Source: Bugula neritina (lineage: Eukaryota; Bryozoa; Gymnolaemata; Cheilostomatida; Bugulidae). Taken from it: a stretch of DNA of 64,000 bases. The translations under genes and the position numbers were made by a program. Under the pieces are notes generated by a model. It did not search any database. It was not told where the DNA came from and was given only the letters and a program-made list of their open reading frames with translations. Location: the NCBI GenBank assembly GCA_964035545.1, contig OZ037772.1, positions 2,612,501 through 2,676,500 of the forward strand, read 5' to 3'. The stretch's first letter is position 1; the number at the start of each line of letters is the position of its first letter. Below are positions 32,815 to 44,330 of the stretch, piece by piece.

Positions 32815-33846
32815 TCAATGCACCAGAGTTGTATATGTGCAACATACTGAAAATACTTGCTAGCCTGTAATCAGCAACTGTAGAGGTGTGCCTCTTGCTA
32901 CATGCTCTAATGCGTGTAAGAGGTAAGAGGACTATCAATATGACTATCAATATTAGTAGGAGTACCCAAGTACCAGTAGACATAGTAGCTGTAGAAAGTC
33001 TATCCCAATCAGTAACTGTAAGCCGTGAGGAATATAAAAAACTATAACTTGAGTATAACTAATTGAAGGTGAGTTAACATAAATTAAAAAATAATAAATA
33101 TAATTACTAAAAAATCAAAATGAAATATGGTTTATAAATATTTATATTTTTATTTTATAATAATTTTTAAATTTATTTATATCATTTCATTTAGGTTCAT
33201 CACCTTTCATTATGATTAATGAAATTCATGAATCATATTCATAACGATATGATAATCACTTAAAAAAATGAAAAGTGATAAACCCATAATGATAATCATA
33301 ATGATGATTATTATTATCATTTATCGCTTATCAGTGATAATCATAATCATAATGATAATCTTGATCATAATCAATATGAATATCAATATCATGTTATACT
33401 TATTCAATAATTATAACTGATTGATTCTTATTCATATTAATAATGAATAAAGAATTATATGAACACTACAACTTACTTAATTAGAGTATTACTTATTACT
33501 ATTAGTATAAGTATTAGTATTACTATTACTATTACCATTAGTATTACTTACAACTTGCTTATGCAAGAGAATTAAATCTTTAAAGCGTAGCATCCTTTTC
33601 AAGCAAAATAAGGATAATAAGTTTCGTCAAATTGAGTTAAAAACTACAACTTATAAGTCACAAGTATAAAGCAACTTATGCTCAGTCATCACTAATCCTA
33701 GTGGGTACGGCAAGCATATAGCATAATTTATTTCCCAATGCGACAAGATTATCTAGACGGTGCGCTTACGCCTCTCATTGTACTTAAGCAATATCCAATT
33801 GTACGGTTCTTATGACTTTAAAATCCGTTTTTGAGAAGCAAGGCTA
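32815..33846. other. AT-rich intergenic DNA with simple repeats
   Basis: Contains GATAAT-rich sequence near 33285-33370 and TTA/ATT-rich sequence near 33485-33550. No gene seen. Confidence 0.55.
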
Positions 33847-33854
33847 GATAGAAG

Positions 33855-34295
33855 CAGTGTGGTATATTAAGAGTGTTGCCATTAGCAAATCTTACGGAAT
33901 CATATGGGCGCCATTATGCCGAGATTGGTAACGCGAGTTTATATAAGTTATATTGGAAAACTTTTGCCACTTTTGTTATTTTATTTTTTTTCTATTTTAT
34001 GTGTACATTTTTTTTAATTTTGTTTATTGGTAAAGTTTTTAAACACATTTTTAATGCACATAAAATTAAAAGAAAAATTAAAACTCAATCATGCACATAA
34101 ATACAAAGCTATAAAGTTAAAGCTTCGCTGTGATTACAATGTGAATATGAATTGAATAATGCTTGCAATAACCATTATACACAAAATACGCTACAGTTGC
34201 TATAAATGTAAGACTAGTTAATTGGATGCAAATAGGCACGGTAATACTATTTAATTTATGCTATTTTTGAATTTTGTAGTAAATATTTGGCATGT
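33855..34295. repeat. Left arm of foldback element
   Basis: Pairs with 35255-35361 plus 42421-42744 read as reverse complement. Arms differ by scattered substitutions and short indels. The small open frame at 33873-34100 lies inside the arm and is not treated as a gene. Confidence 0.85.
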
Positions 34296-35254
<959 letters not shown>

Positions 35255-35361
35255 TGCCGAATATTTACTACAAATTTCAAAAATAGCATAAATTAAATAG
35301 TATTACCGTGCCTATTTGCATCCAATTTACTAGTCTAACATTTATAGCAACTGTAACGTAT

Positions 35362-35665
35362 TGTTATAGTTTTCAGATTTAGGGTTGATGTGCCACCAAG
35401 AGAGTCTATTTAACACTAGAGAAACTTCACCAATTAAGTCGAGTAGATATCGTTATATTTAATACAAGAATACATAATAAAATCCAATGTACAACAGTAA
35501 TGATACGCACGTCTATTTAATTTACAGCACCATTCTCAACTGAGCTAGTAGCGCGAAGCTGCTACTATTACTCATAAAACAGCCTAGCTAATTGGCTAAT
35601 ACATTGTTCCGGGTCAATACGCAACCTTGCGTATTGTGTTGCTGGTAGCTCCACGAGCCACCACA
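35362..35665 (-). repeat. 3' LTR of copy C
   Basis: 304 bp, TG...CA; differs from 42117-42420 at six sites. The polypurine tract GGAGGGGGCAG lies at 35666-35676. Confidence 0.95.
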
Positions 35666-35936
35666 CTGCCCCCTCCAGCAGAAAGCCCACTTTCTGATAA
35701 AATAAAATTCACATAAAAAAACGTATACTTCGTTGTGGGGGGGGGTAAGAGAACAGTATAAAAGGATATACAAAAAAAACAACAACTGATAAAATATACA
35801 GGTATATATAACGTGCACACTAAGTAATAAGCAAGAGAAGGTCCTATCTACATGTAGAGTACGTGCCACCATTACGGTAGGAAATGCCACAGAGAGGTAG
35901 GGGAATGAGTAGTATGGAGTTGTAGGTAGACTCGAG

Positions 35937-37009
35937 TTAACTGCGGGCCGCACGCTTCATGCGTTTAATAGACTCCTGTAAATATTTGAGTTCACTGGAT
36001 GCAGCCTGCACCCGTGGGGCCAGCCTGTACACTTCTTGCTCCAAGTCGTGCGCCCTAGCTTCTACTTCACGTAGGTTGCGGGCCAAGGGGGACGAGCGAG
36101 AGGAAGTCGGCTGTCTGTGTCTTTTCTGCTCTGAGGATGGAAGGGGAGGAGGGAGTGTATACGCATTTGTGTCTACCCTCTGTAGTACGACACGAGGAAA
36201 GGTATGCGGCATGCGTAGAGGACTGTGAGGTGGAGAGTTAGTAGACTGGGTAGGTTTATCTGCGGCTCCAGAGATGATGGGTCGCGGGGAAGGGAAGCCT
36301 TGCTCCAGGCGAGATAGCCGAGCTGAGTCAGTGATGAGTGGTTTGATGGCGTTGAGAAAGGCAGGATAGGATGATTCGTCTACTTCATAGACATGGCCTT
36401 GATAACACTGCATAGTACGTTGGTGCCGCAATAGGTAATCACGATTGTAGCTATATTCTCCGCAAGGGCAGAAAGTGGTGATGTAGTGCTGCGGCAAGTG
36501 TACTTCTAGTCTGCGCTGGGTTGTGAATCGCTGCTGGCAGAGGTTGCATTCACCATTACTCTCACCTCCTTGATGGGTCCTGATTTCTCTCTCTGTGGCA
36601 GGGGTAATCCAGTTGGAGGTTGCTTCCAACTGGGGTGGTAGTTGCCTGGTTGTAGAAGTTGTTGGGCCGGCTCTGGGTCCCACGCCATCTCTAGAGAAGG
36701 CATGCCCGGAGAGACGGGCGCGAGTGTGTCTACAAAAGTAGAATTATTGTTAGATCGCGGTGGATCTTTACAACATAATTCTAGTGACTGTCGACCGTTG
36801 CTAGCCCGAGAGTCACAGCTTTTGGAATGCACTCGAGGAACTGATGAATCATGTGTGGACTGACCAAGAACAGTGTCTAGCTCCAGGTCTAACAGACCGT
36901 CGGCCATTACAGTGTCTTCATCGTCATTCACATGAAACGTGGTTCCCAGTAATTCTGATTCAATCTGCTGAATTAGTTCAGAACTTACTGGCATCGAGCC
37001 CGTTTCCAT
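35937..37009 (-). pseudogene. Third ORF of copy C, frameshifted
   Basis: Same zinc-finger coiled-coil protein as at 2616-3689 and 13516-14589. One C is missing from a C run (plus strand GGG at 36664-36666), so the N-terminal acidic half (37009 down) and the finger/coiled-coil half (to 35937) are in different frames. Both fingers retain their Cys/His residues. Confidence 0.88.
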
Positions 37010-37026
37010 GAATAGGAATACAAGAC

Positions 37027-40000
37027 TTATACTGGCTTACCTGGGAACTCGGTATTATTGTCCATACTCAACGTTCTTGGTAAGGTTGGAGCTGGTTGTG
37101 AGATACGTCTGCCTTTGGCGATGTCAGCATAAGAAAAGGCTGAGCATCGTTTCTGAGGCACGAGGTCGGAACTATTTGCTTTACGCGCATTAATTCCTCC
37201 CACTATTCCGCCCTCGCAAAAGTTGATATTTGCGTGGGGTTCACAACTCCAACATTTTATCGTACGGTTTTCCCCTAGACTTTCATGTGCGCCGCTTCTA
37301 ATGCAGTCACATATGAAGTCTTTCAAATACGGTGGGGGTTTCCTCGTACGCTGTCCCCTTTCTAGGGGGGGTGACACGCTTGCCGGTTCGTTAGTAGGGG
37401 CCTCTAATGGCGTCTCTACTTCACCGTTAGCGGTCACCTCTTCCTGTTCTCCGGATGGAGCCCCTCCCTCCGTGGGGGTTTGCACTTCTGGAACCGGCTC
37501 GGTTTCTGGAAGTGATGGAATTAGACTTGGCGGTGGCGGACACGCTTCTGTTGACAAAAGCTGCCGCTCCTATCTCACCAAGTTTTCCTCCCGCGGTATG
37601 ACCACTTCGTATTCAGGTCCATGCCGCCGTCGCCCGCGCGTCGTTGTCTGCCTCCTGGGCTCTAACAACGGGGGGGCTTCTCCCACTCCGTCAGGGCTAG
37701 CCCAATACGGTTTCAAGCGAGACTCATTCTGGACAGACACCTGTCCTGAGCGCTCAATCTTGTACGTATGATTGGGCATAGCCTCGACGACCACGTAGGG
37801 GCTTACGAACTTAGGCTTCAGTTTATCAGCCTGTCCGCGACGCCTACGGTAATTGACCATCCACACCTTATCTCCCGTTTGATAGAGAGGTGGTTCATCG
37901 GAATCTTCGTGCCGCACCTTCCACTGTTGTTGACGCAGTATATCGTGTGCGGCCTTCATCCGTTCCACTAGTTCACTGGCATACTCGTGAACCGAGTTGT
38001 CTTGCTCTGGAACGTGATAGGTGAGATGGTCAGGGACACGAGTCTCTCTCCCGAGCATCAAGAGGTTTGGGGTCTCACCAGTACTGGTGTGTGGGGTGCT
38101 ACGGTATGCACGCATAACTTGCGGCAACACCGTATCCCATTCCTCTTGACCTCGTCCAAGGAGGAGACTCCGGAGTGCATCACCTAGCATCCGGTTGTTG
38201 CGCTCCACCACCCCGTTACCTTGAGGGTGGTAGGGGGTGGTCCTGCTCTGATTTACTCCCCAGAGGTGGCAAAGGTCGCTCATCAGTTGAGACTGGAATT
38301 GAGCGCCTTGATCAGAGTGTATCTGTTCGGGAAGCCCAAAATAACAGAATACATGTTGGTCTAGTGCCCTGGCCACTGTTGGGGCTGATGCATCTGGGAT
38401 AGCCAGAGCATCCGCCCACCTAGTAAAGTGGTCGGTTAGTACTAGGATCCAATTATTGCCTCTGGGGGTCAGGGGCATGGGTCCGACCAGGTCTACAGCG
38501 ACTACTTGCCAGGGCCTACCAGCATATAGCCTCCGCCGTCCTGCTTCACCAGGGGGGCGGCTATGCTTACTGGCCTGGCAGATCTCACACTGTTTGACTC
38601 TGAGCCGGACGTCACGCTCCATCTGCGGCCAATACCACCGGAGTCGTAATTTGGATATCACTCGCTTGACCCCTGCGTGGGCCTGCTTGTGAGTATCCCA
38701 AATCAACTCACGGCGGATGGCTGTGGGGCAGACTACCCTCTTCCTTTCCGGGTGTCTGCCGCTGGCAGCTAGAGAGATGGTTAGCAACCCATCCTGCCCG
38801 ATCCGCAGCGAGTCCCAACGCTGACAGTATAGCCGGAACTCGGCGCATCCCTGTCGTATGCGTTCCTCGCTGGGTCGTCGCCCTTCCCTTTTGGCCCGGT
38901 ATATGTCTGCCACGACTCCAGGCAGCTCTTCTTGGAGCTTCTTCAGCTCTCGAACATTACCGGCCAGTACAGGGTTGGCGCGGAGGTTTTGTACATCTTC
39001 CGGGGACTCATCAACTCTTTGCCTGAGTTGACCTTGATCCCAGTCAAACGGTGCTCCGTGATGAGCCAGCGTCTCCAACTCGCATCGTGGGGGACCTCTA
39101 TCCCTCCTCTCGATGTTGAGACACTGTTTGCAACCTCCGTCAGGTCGGCGACTCAACCCATCCGCATTGCTGTGTCTCTTGCCCAGTCGGTGTTCGATCC
39201 GGTACGAGAATTCAGCTAGGATTTCGAGCCACCGGGCGACCTGACTAGAGGGCTCTGCTCTCCTGCACAACCATATCAGCGAGGCATGATTCGTACGCAG
39301 CCGGAACTTCCTGCCATATAGGTATGGTCTGAAGTGCTTCACTGACTTGATTACTGCCAGCAGCTCCATGCGGGTAGTGCAGTAATTTCGTTCAGCGGGA
39401 GAGAGAGACTTGCTGTAGTAGGCTACTACTACCTCTCGGCCTTCCTGCACTTGTGACAGCACAGCGCCAACATTCTAGTCACTGGCGTCCGTGTCTAGGA
39501 TGTACTCCAGAGTGGGGTCCGGGTAGGCCAAGATGGGCGCCGTTAGGAGGCAGCCCTTGAGGCGGTCGAACGCTTCTTGTTCGACTGGAGTCCACTGCCA
39601 CGTCACTCCCTTTGCGGTAAGCCGATTTAACGGCTGGGCTATGCCCGCAAAGTCTGGTATGTATTGCCTGTAATACCCTACCAGCCCCAAGAAAGCCCGG
39701 AGTCCGGTCAAGTCTTGGGGGGTGACCCAGTCTTCTACCGCCCGTACCTTTTCGGGATCCGTTGCCACACCGTTTCGACCGACAACGTGCCCCAGGTACT
39801 TGACCTCCGGCTGCAACAGAGCGCACTTGGAAGGTTTGAGCTTAAGACCGGCACCTCGGAGTCTCTCGAAAACCTCCTGCAGACGACTGACATGTGTCTC
39901 GAAGTCTGGAGAGATTACGATGACATCATCGAGGTAGACCAGCAGTGTCTTCCAATGGAGTCCGCTAAGGACTTGTTCCATCAGCCTCTGGAAGGTGGCT

Positions 40001-41652
40001 GGGGCGGAGGTTAACCCGAAGGGCAGCACCTTCCACTTCCACAAACCGTCCCGTGTGATAAACGCCGCTTTCTCTTGGGCGTCGGGACTCAGAGGAACTT
40101 GCCAATAGCCGCTTAGCAAGTCTAACGTACTGAAGTACTTGCTGCCGGCTAGGGCGTCCAATGACTCGTCAATACGAGGTAGAGGGTAGGCGTCCTGTAT
40201 GGTTACGCTATTGAGTTTGCGGTAGTCCACACAGAACCGCCAACTGCCGTCTTTCTTCCGGACCAGTACGACTGGCAAGCTCCACGCACTATGGGCGGGC
40301 TCTATCAGTCCCCGGTCCAGAAGATCCCGTACTTGTCGGCTAACCTCCCTCTCTTTCTCCGGCCCCAGCCTGCGCGTGGGCTGCCGGACAGGGACTGTCC
40401 CTGCAGTCAGCGGTATTTCGTGTCTGACAATTCCAGTCAGTCCCACGTCATTCTCTCCGCTGCTGAACACATCACCGTAGTCGCGTAGTAACTTGGCCAT
40501 AGCTTGGCGTTCTCTGTTACTCGCGCAGCCGCCACTGGCTGTTTCGTATAACTCCCGGAGATGTGTTGGGACTGCCCCTCATCCCTGAATAGGGTGTCGA
40601 AGGGGTGCCTCCGTCGCGACACCCAGCGACGGGCCCACGTCCTCTCCCTGGACGTAATGGAACCGGCCCAGCATTGACCCAGCTGGGAGCTCAATGGGCT
40701 CGGTAAAGGGGTTGACGCACTGCACTAAGACCTCCCCTCGCTCAGTTAGTCGGTGTAAACTACTGGCGAGTTGGATCTTTTCGTGCGCGCTCTCAACGAC
40801 CCCGAGCCTGGCTATCCGGTTGCTGTTCACTCGGCAGTGGATAGTAGCTCTGGAGCGTCCGGGTACGGTGCAGTTTCGAACTACCTGAACACCACCCACC
40901 AGAGGACGCCCAAAGTTATCCACACAGGCGAGTTCTCGCCCGCCCATCAGCACCACCGACTTACTAAAATCTATTCGGCACTGGTGTTGCTTCAAGAAGG
41001 GCATTCCGAGGATAGCATCTTCCTCCAGTTGACCTATGATAAAGGTCTCCTGTACAGCCTGATCTCGGACACGCCCAGGGAGCTCGATAATACCATAAAA
41101 GGGGATACATGACCCGTCTGCCAGGGTGCCATGTTCTCCAGTATACGGTCGTACTCTATCCCTGTCCCGGCGGGGCAGTGCCTCAAAGACTCTACGGCTG
41201 AGAAGGTTGGTAGTACAACCGGAGTCGAGCAGGATAGTGACGGCGTTGCCGGCCACCTTTCCGGGTAGGAAATAGCTCTCTCCATGTGGTTGTACTTTCA
41301 CCTCCCCCGCATGTGCTGTCCTGGTTTGACAGGACGGCGGGGGTTTCACCCGTGGTTTACGGGGCTTCCGGCGGCGAGGTTGGTGCCGGCGGGGTTTGGG
41401 CCTCTCCACTGGGCCTTCTGGCTCCATTTCAGTGGCGGGCTCCTCCTCCCGAGGTAACCGGTGAAACCGGTTAGCGAGTGGCAGGGAGAAGGTACTGGGC
41501 CGTTGTGCGGGCCTACTAGTCCTGCGTGGTACCTGCCACTCGGGTGGAATGTTCCGCCGTGTCCGTACGGACAGACGACGGCGTGTTCCACCATACTCCT
41601 TTAGTTGCGGCCTGCGGGGAGGGAGAGTGTCCGCGGGCCGTGACAGTTTAAC
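37027..41652 (-). pseudogene. Pol of copy C: protease, RT, RNase H, integrase; multiple stops
   Basis: Colinear with copy B pol and read in the -1 frame from the slippery site at 41646-41652. Stops: TGA at 40579-40581 (CGA in B), TAG at 39475-39477 inside the RNase H DTDASDQ region (CAG in B), TAG at 37570-37572 (GAG in B). The third RNase H carboxylate, Asp in TDH, is Asn (codon 39291-39289). Protease DSG, RT YLDD and the integrase D-D-E (ERNNR) are present. Confidence 0.93.
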
Positions 41653-42083
41653 GCCCCCTGGTATTGGGGTCGTCCTTTCTGTCCCTGGTCCTGATCAGCG
41701 CTACTCCAGCCTTGCCCCACAGGCGTTGGGGGTATCCGCAAGGCCTGACCGGGGCCAGCGCCGGCCAGAATGGTTACCAATTGTCCCAGCATCTCTACCA
41801 TACGGTCCACTTCGGCTTCCAGCGGGAGGGCTTCGGAGCCTGTCGTAGCCCTGGCAGCGCTGACTCCAACTACTGGTGGGTTCCTTTGTGCTCGATGCAT
41901 TTGGGTAGCCAACAGGTAAGCTTCTCCAGCCTTCAGGGCATCCTCTATTCTGGTTATCCCTTTAGCTCGAGCTTTCAAGCAATGTCTATAAGCTTCTTCT
42001 CCTTCACGATTCACAGGATTAACAGCATTTCTACGCTCACCTTCTACTGGGGGTGGTTGCATTCTAGCATTTTCAGTCTCCAT
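41601..42083 (-). pseudogene. Gag of copy C with large in-frame deletion
   Basis: 160 residues versus 288 in copy B. The first ~39 residues and last ~121 match, but 128 codons of the capsid core are gone, joining CLKA to RAKGITR. The frame is preserved, the product could not form a normal capsid, and it ends with the same TAA past the slippery site. Confidence 0.9.
41608..41652 (-). promoter_or_regulatory. Predicted -1 frameshift signal, copy C
   Basis: GTTAAAC (41652-41646), 5-nt spacer, stem arms 41640-41631 and 41617-41608 with a 13-nt loop. One C-A mismatch relative to the perfect stem of copy B. Confidence 0.75.
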
Positions 42084-42097
42084 CTTTGATATACACT

Positions 42098-42115
42098 ATC
42101 CCACTGCTGCCACCA
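42098..42115 (-). other. Primer binding site of copy C, tRNA-Leu type
   Basis: Next to the 5' LTR with a one-base spacer. Identical to the copy B site except for one substitution (plus strand ATCCCACTGC for ATCCCACCGC). Confidence 0.8.
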
Positions 42116-42116
42116 C

Positions 42117-42420
42117 TGTTATAGTTTTCAGATTTAGGGTTGATGTGCCACCAAGAGAGTCTATTTATCACTAGAGAAACTTCACCAGTTAAGTCGAGTA
42201 GATATCGTTATATTTAATACAAGAATACATAATAAAATCCAATGTACAACAGTAATGATACGCACGTCTATTTAATTTACAGCACTATCCTCAACTGAGC
42301 TAGTAGCGCGAAGCGGCTACTATTACTTATAAAACAGCCTAGCTAATTGGCTAATACATTGTTCCGGGTCAATACGCAACCTTGCGTATTGTGTTGCTGG
42401 TAGCTCCACGAGCCACCACA
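42117..42420 (-). repeat. 5' LTR of copy C
   Basis: 304 bp, opposite end of the element from 35362-35665. Confidence 0.95.
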
Positions 42421-42752
42421 GTATTTTGTGTAAAATGGTTATTGCAAGCATTATTCAATTCATATTCACATTGTAATCACAGCGCAGCTTAAACTTTATA
42501 GCTTTGTATTTACGTGCATGATTAAGTTTTAATTATTTTTAAAATTTTACATGTATTGAAAATATGTTTAAAAACTTTACCAATAAACAAAACTAAAAAA
42601 AATGGACACATAATATAAAAAAAATAATAAAATTACAAAAGTGGCAAAATTTTTCCTTTATAACTTATATAAACTCGCGGTACCATTAGCGACATAATGA
42701 TTTTTTTCATGGTTTAAAGTCAACACTCTTAATATACCACACTGGATAGAAG

Positions 42753-43314
42753 TTAATGATCGATATTGACTCGCTAAGAGTTTTCATGTAAACCCGCAAA
42801 CTACAACTTTTAACTTGACTGCAAAGCTGGAAGTACGATAAGCGTCGCCGTATTGATTTCAGGCGAATTTTAGTTGATTTCTTTCAAACTGCTGAGAAGT
42901 AATATTTGCTTCCATTTTATGTCTGTATCAGCCATCAGGGCTATCGCGATACAATTATAAATGTTCTTAAATCAATCAATATTATGAAATAAATAATGTA
43001 GGAAATTCAATTTTGACTATATAGAATAATCTCAATCTGAATAAGTATTATTTATTTATTGTATCACTTGCACTTCGTCTCACTCTTACTCTTAAAGTCA
43101 GATAACATAGTTAATGTTATACTTATAGTACATACTGAGACGATACTGATACTCATAGTCATACTGATACTCAATCCCATACTCAATCTCATACTGAGTC
43201 TGATACTCATAGTCATAGTGATAGTCTTTGCCAGATTATTGCTAGATAATTTAAGCTAGTACTAGTACTACTACTAGTAGTACTACTACTAGTACTAATA
43301 ATCACAGTACTAAT
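42753..43314. other. Non-coding DNA
   Basis: Contains CATACTGATACTCA-type repeats near 43130-43220 and TACTAG repeats near 43257-43300. No gene seen. Confidence 0.55.
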
Positions 43315-43555
43315 CAGGGTTGGGGTCAATTACATGTAAATGTAATTAATTGCAATTACAATTACATGAAGATTTGTCAATTACAATTATAATTACTGTA
43401 AAAAATAAATGTAATTAATTACAATTACAATTACTTTTGTTCTCACAAGGAATAAATAGAAGTCACTTCTAGGATCTAGCTACCAGGGGCAGTGTTGACA
43501 GTGGTGAACCTCTTTTGTTTTCTACAGTGATACTATTATATCATTCCATACCAAA
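43315..43555. mobile_element. Truncated hAT-like MITE
   Basis: Starts CAGGGTTGGGGTCAATTACA and matches, in inverted orientation, the right half of the intact MITE at 56112-56599 (AATTACTTTTGTTCTCACAA and GACAGTGGTGAAC blocks). The other half is missing. Confidence 0.72.
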
Positions 43556-43677
43556 TCAACCAACTTTCAAGGGGTCCCAAGTCTTTGTGTCTCAGGTTTT
43601 GCTCATATTTACACCAAATGGACCTACACATGTTCAGATCACCATTCGTGAATATTTCTGGCCTGACACAAAAATAC

Positions 43678-44240
43678 TGTTGTGCATTTGTGGATTATAA
43701 GAATAGACTAGTAGTCTGCATGCCAGTTATTGTGATAGAAATAAAGTCTTTGTAAAATATTGATTCTAATAGTCTTTATTGATGTTTCCTCTGTGAGCTC
43801 CAGTGTTAGACTGATTCATACTAGAAAAACTCACGCTTATATACAGAGGGGTCCGAAGTTCGTACGAAGTTCGGAGTTCCGGCGACCGATGTCGGAAATA
43901 TCCGGTCCGATCTCGGACAGGCTCCTCCGACATCGGTTCCGACTTCGGACGAGCTTCGGCTCACATAGTTAATTATTTATAAAACAAAAAGAAAAGTGGC
44001 AGGGAATACAACTCACAAAAACTATTACAGTAAACAAACAAAAATAATAGAAAGGGCAATTCACAATCATTACGCTATTTACTACACTAAGAGCTTAGCT
44101 ATAATTACAATATTTGAGGCATTAGAAAGCTACGCAAGGAGCTTAGCTATAATTACAGCATTTACAGTATTTACAAAGTTACGCTAAGTCCATTATAATA
44201 GTGACGCGATATAATTACTAGAGCGTTAAAATCCATTACA
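43678..44240 (-). repeat. 3' LTR of copy D (563 bp)
   Basis: Carries a GC-rich block (about 43850-43965) of overlapping inverted repeats such as GAAGTTCGTACGAAGTTC and CCGATGTCGG/CCGACATCGG, and a ~50-bp internal duplication starting GAGCTTAGCTATAATTACA at 44090 and 44139. The LTR is bounded by TG and CA. Confidence 0.95.
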
Positions 44241-44251
44241 TTCTCCCCCCA
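44241..44251 (-). other. Polypurine tract of copy D
   Basis: Minus strand TGGGGGGAGAA directly before the 3' LTR. Confidence 0.78.
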
Positions 44252-44330
44252 TCGAAAAGCATCTCCCTTTTCGATAACAGAAAAACAGTTTGGGTGTCGA
44301 ATGCTGGGGATTCGCAGTTGTTGGTCTCAG

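Larger units (their letters stand above)
35362..42420 (-). mobile_element. Ty3/gypsy LTR retrotransposon copy C, full length but defective (family 1)
   Basis: 7,059 bp on the minus strand, LTR to LTR, flanked by GTAT at 35358-35361 and 42421-42424. It is inserted in the right arm of the foldback element. LTRs differ at six positions by eye (about 2%), so it is older than copy B. Gag has a 128-codon internal deletion, pol has three stops and the third ORF has a one-base deletion. Confidence 0.96.

Noticed and set aside
33873-34100. 75-codon frame with a hydrophobic stretch
   Set aside because: It lies within the inverted arm of the foldback element, the other arm does not keep it open, and its composition is AT-driven.
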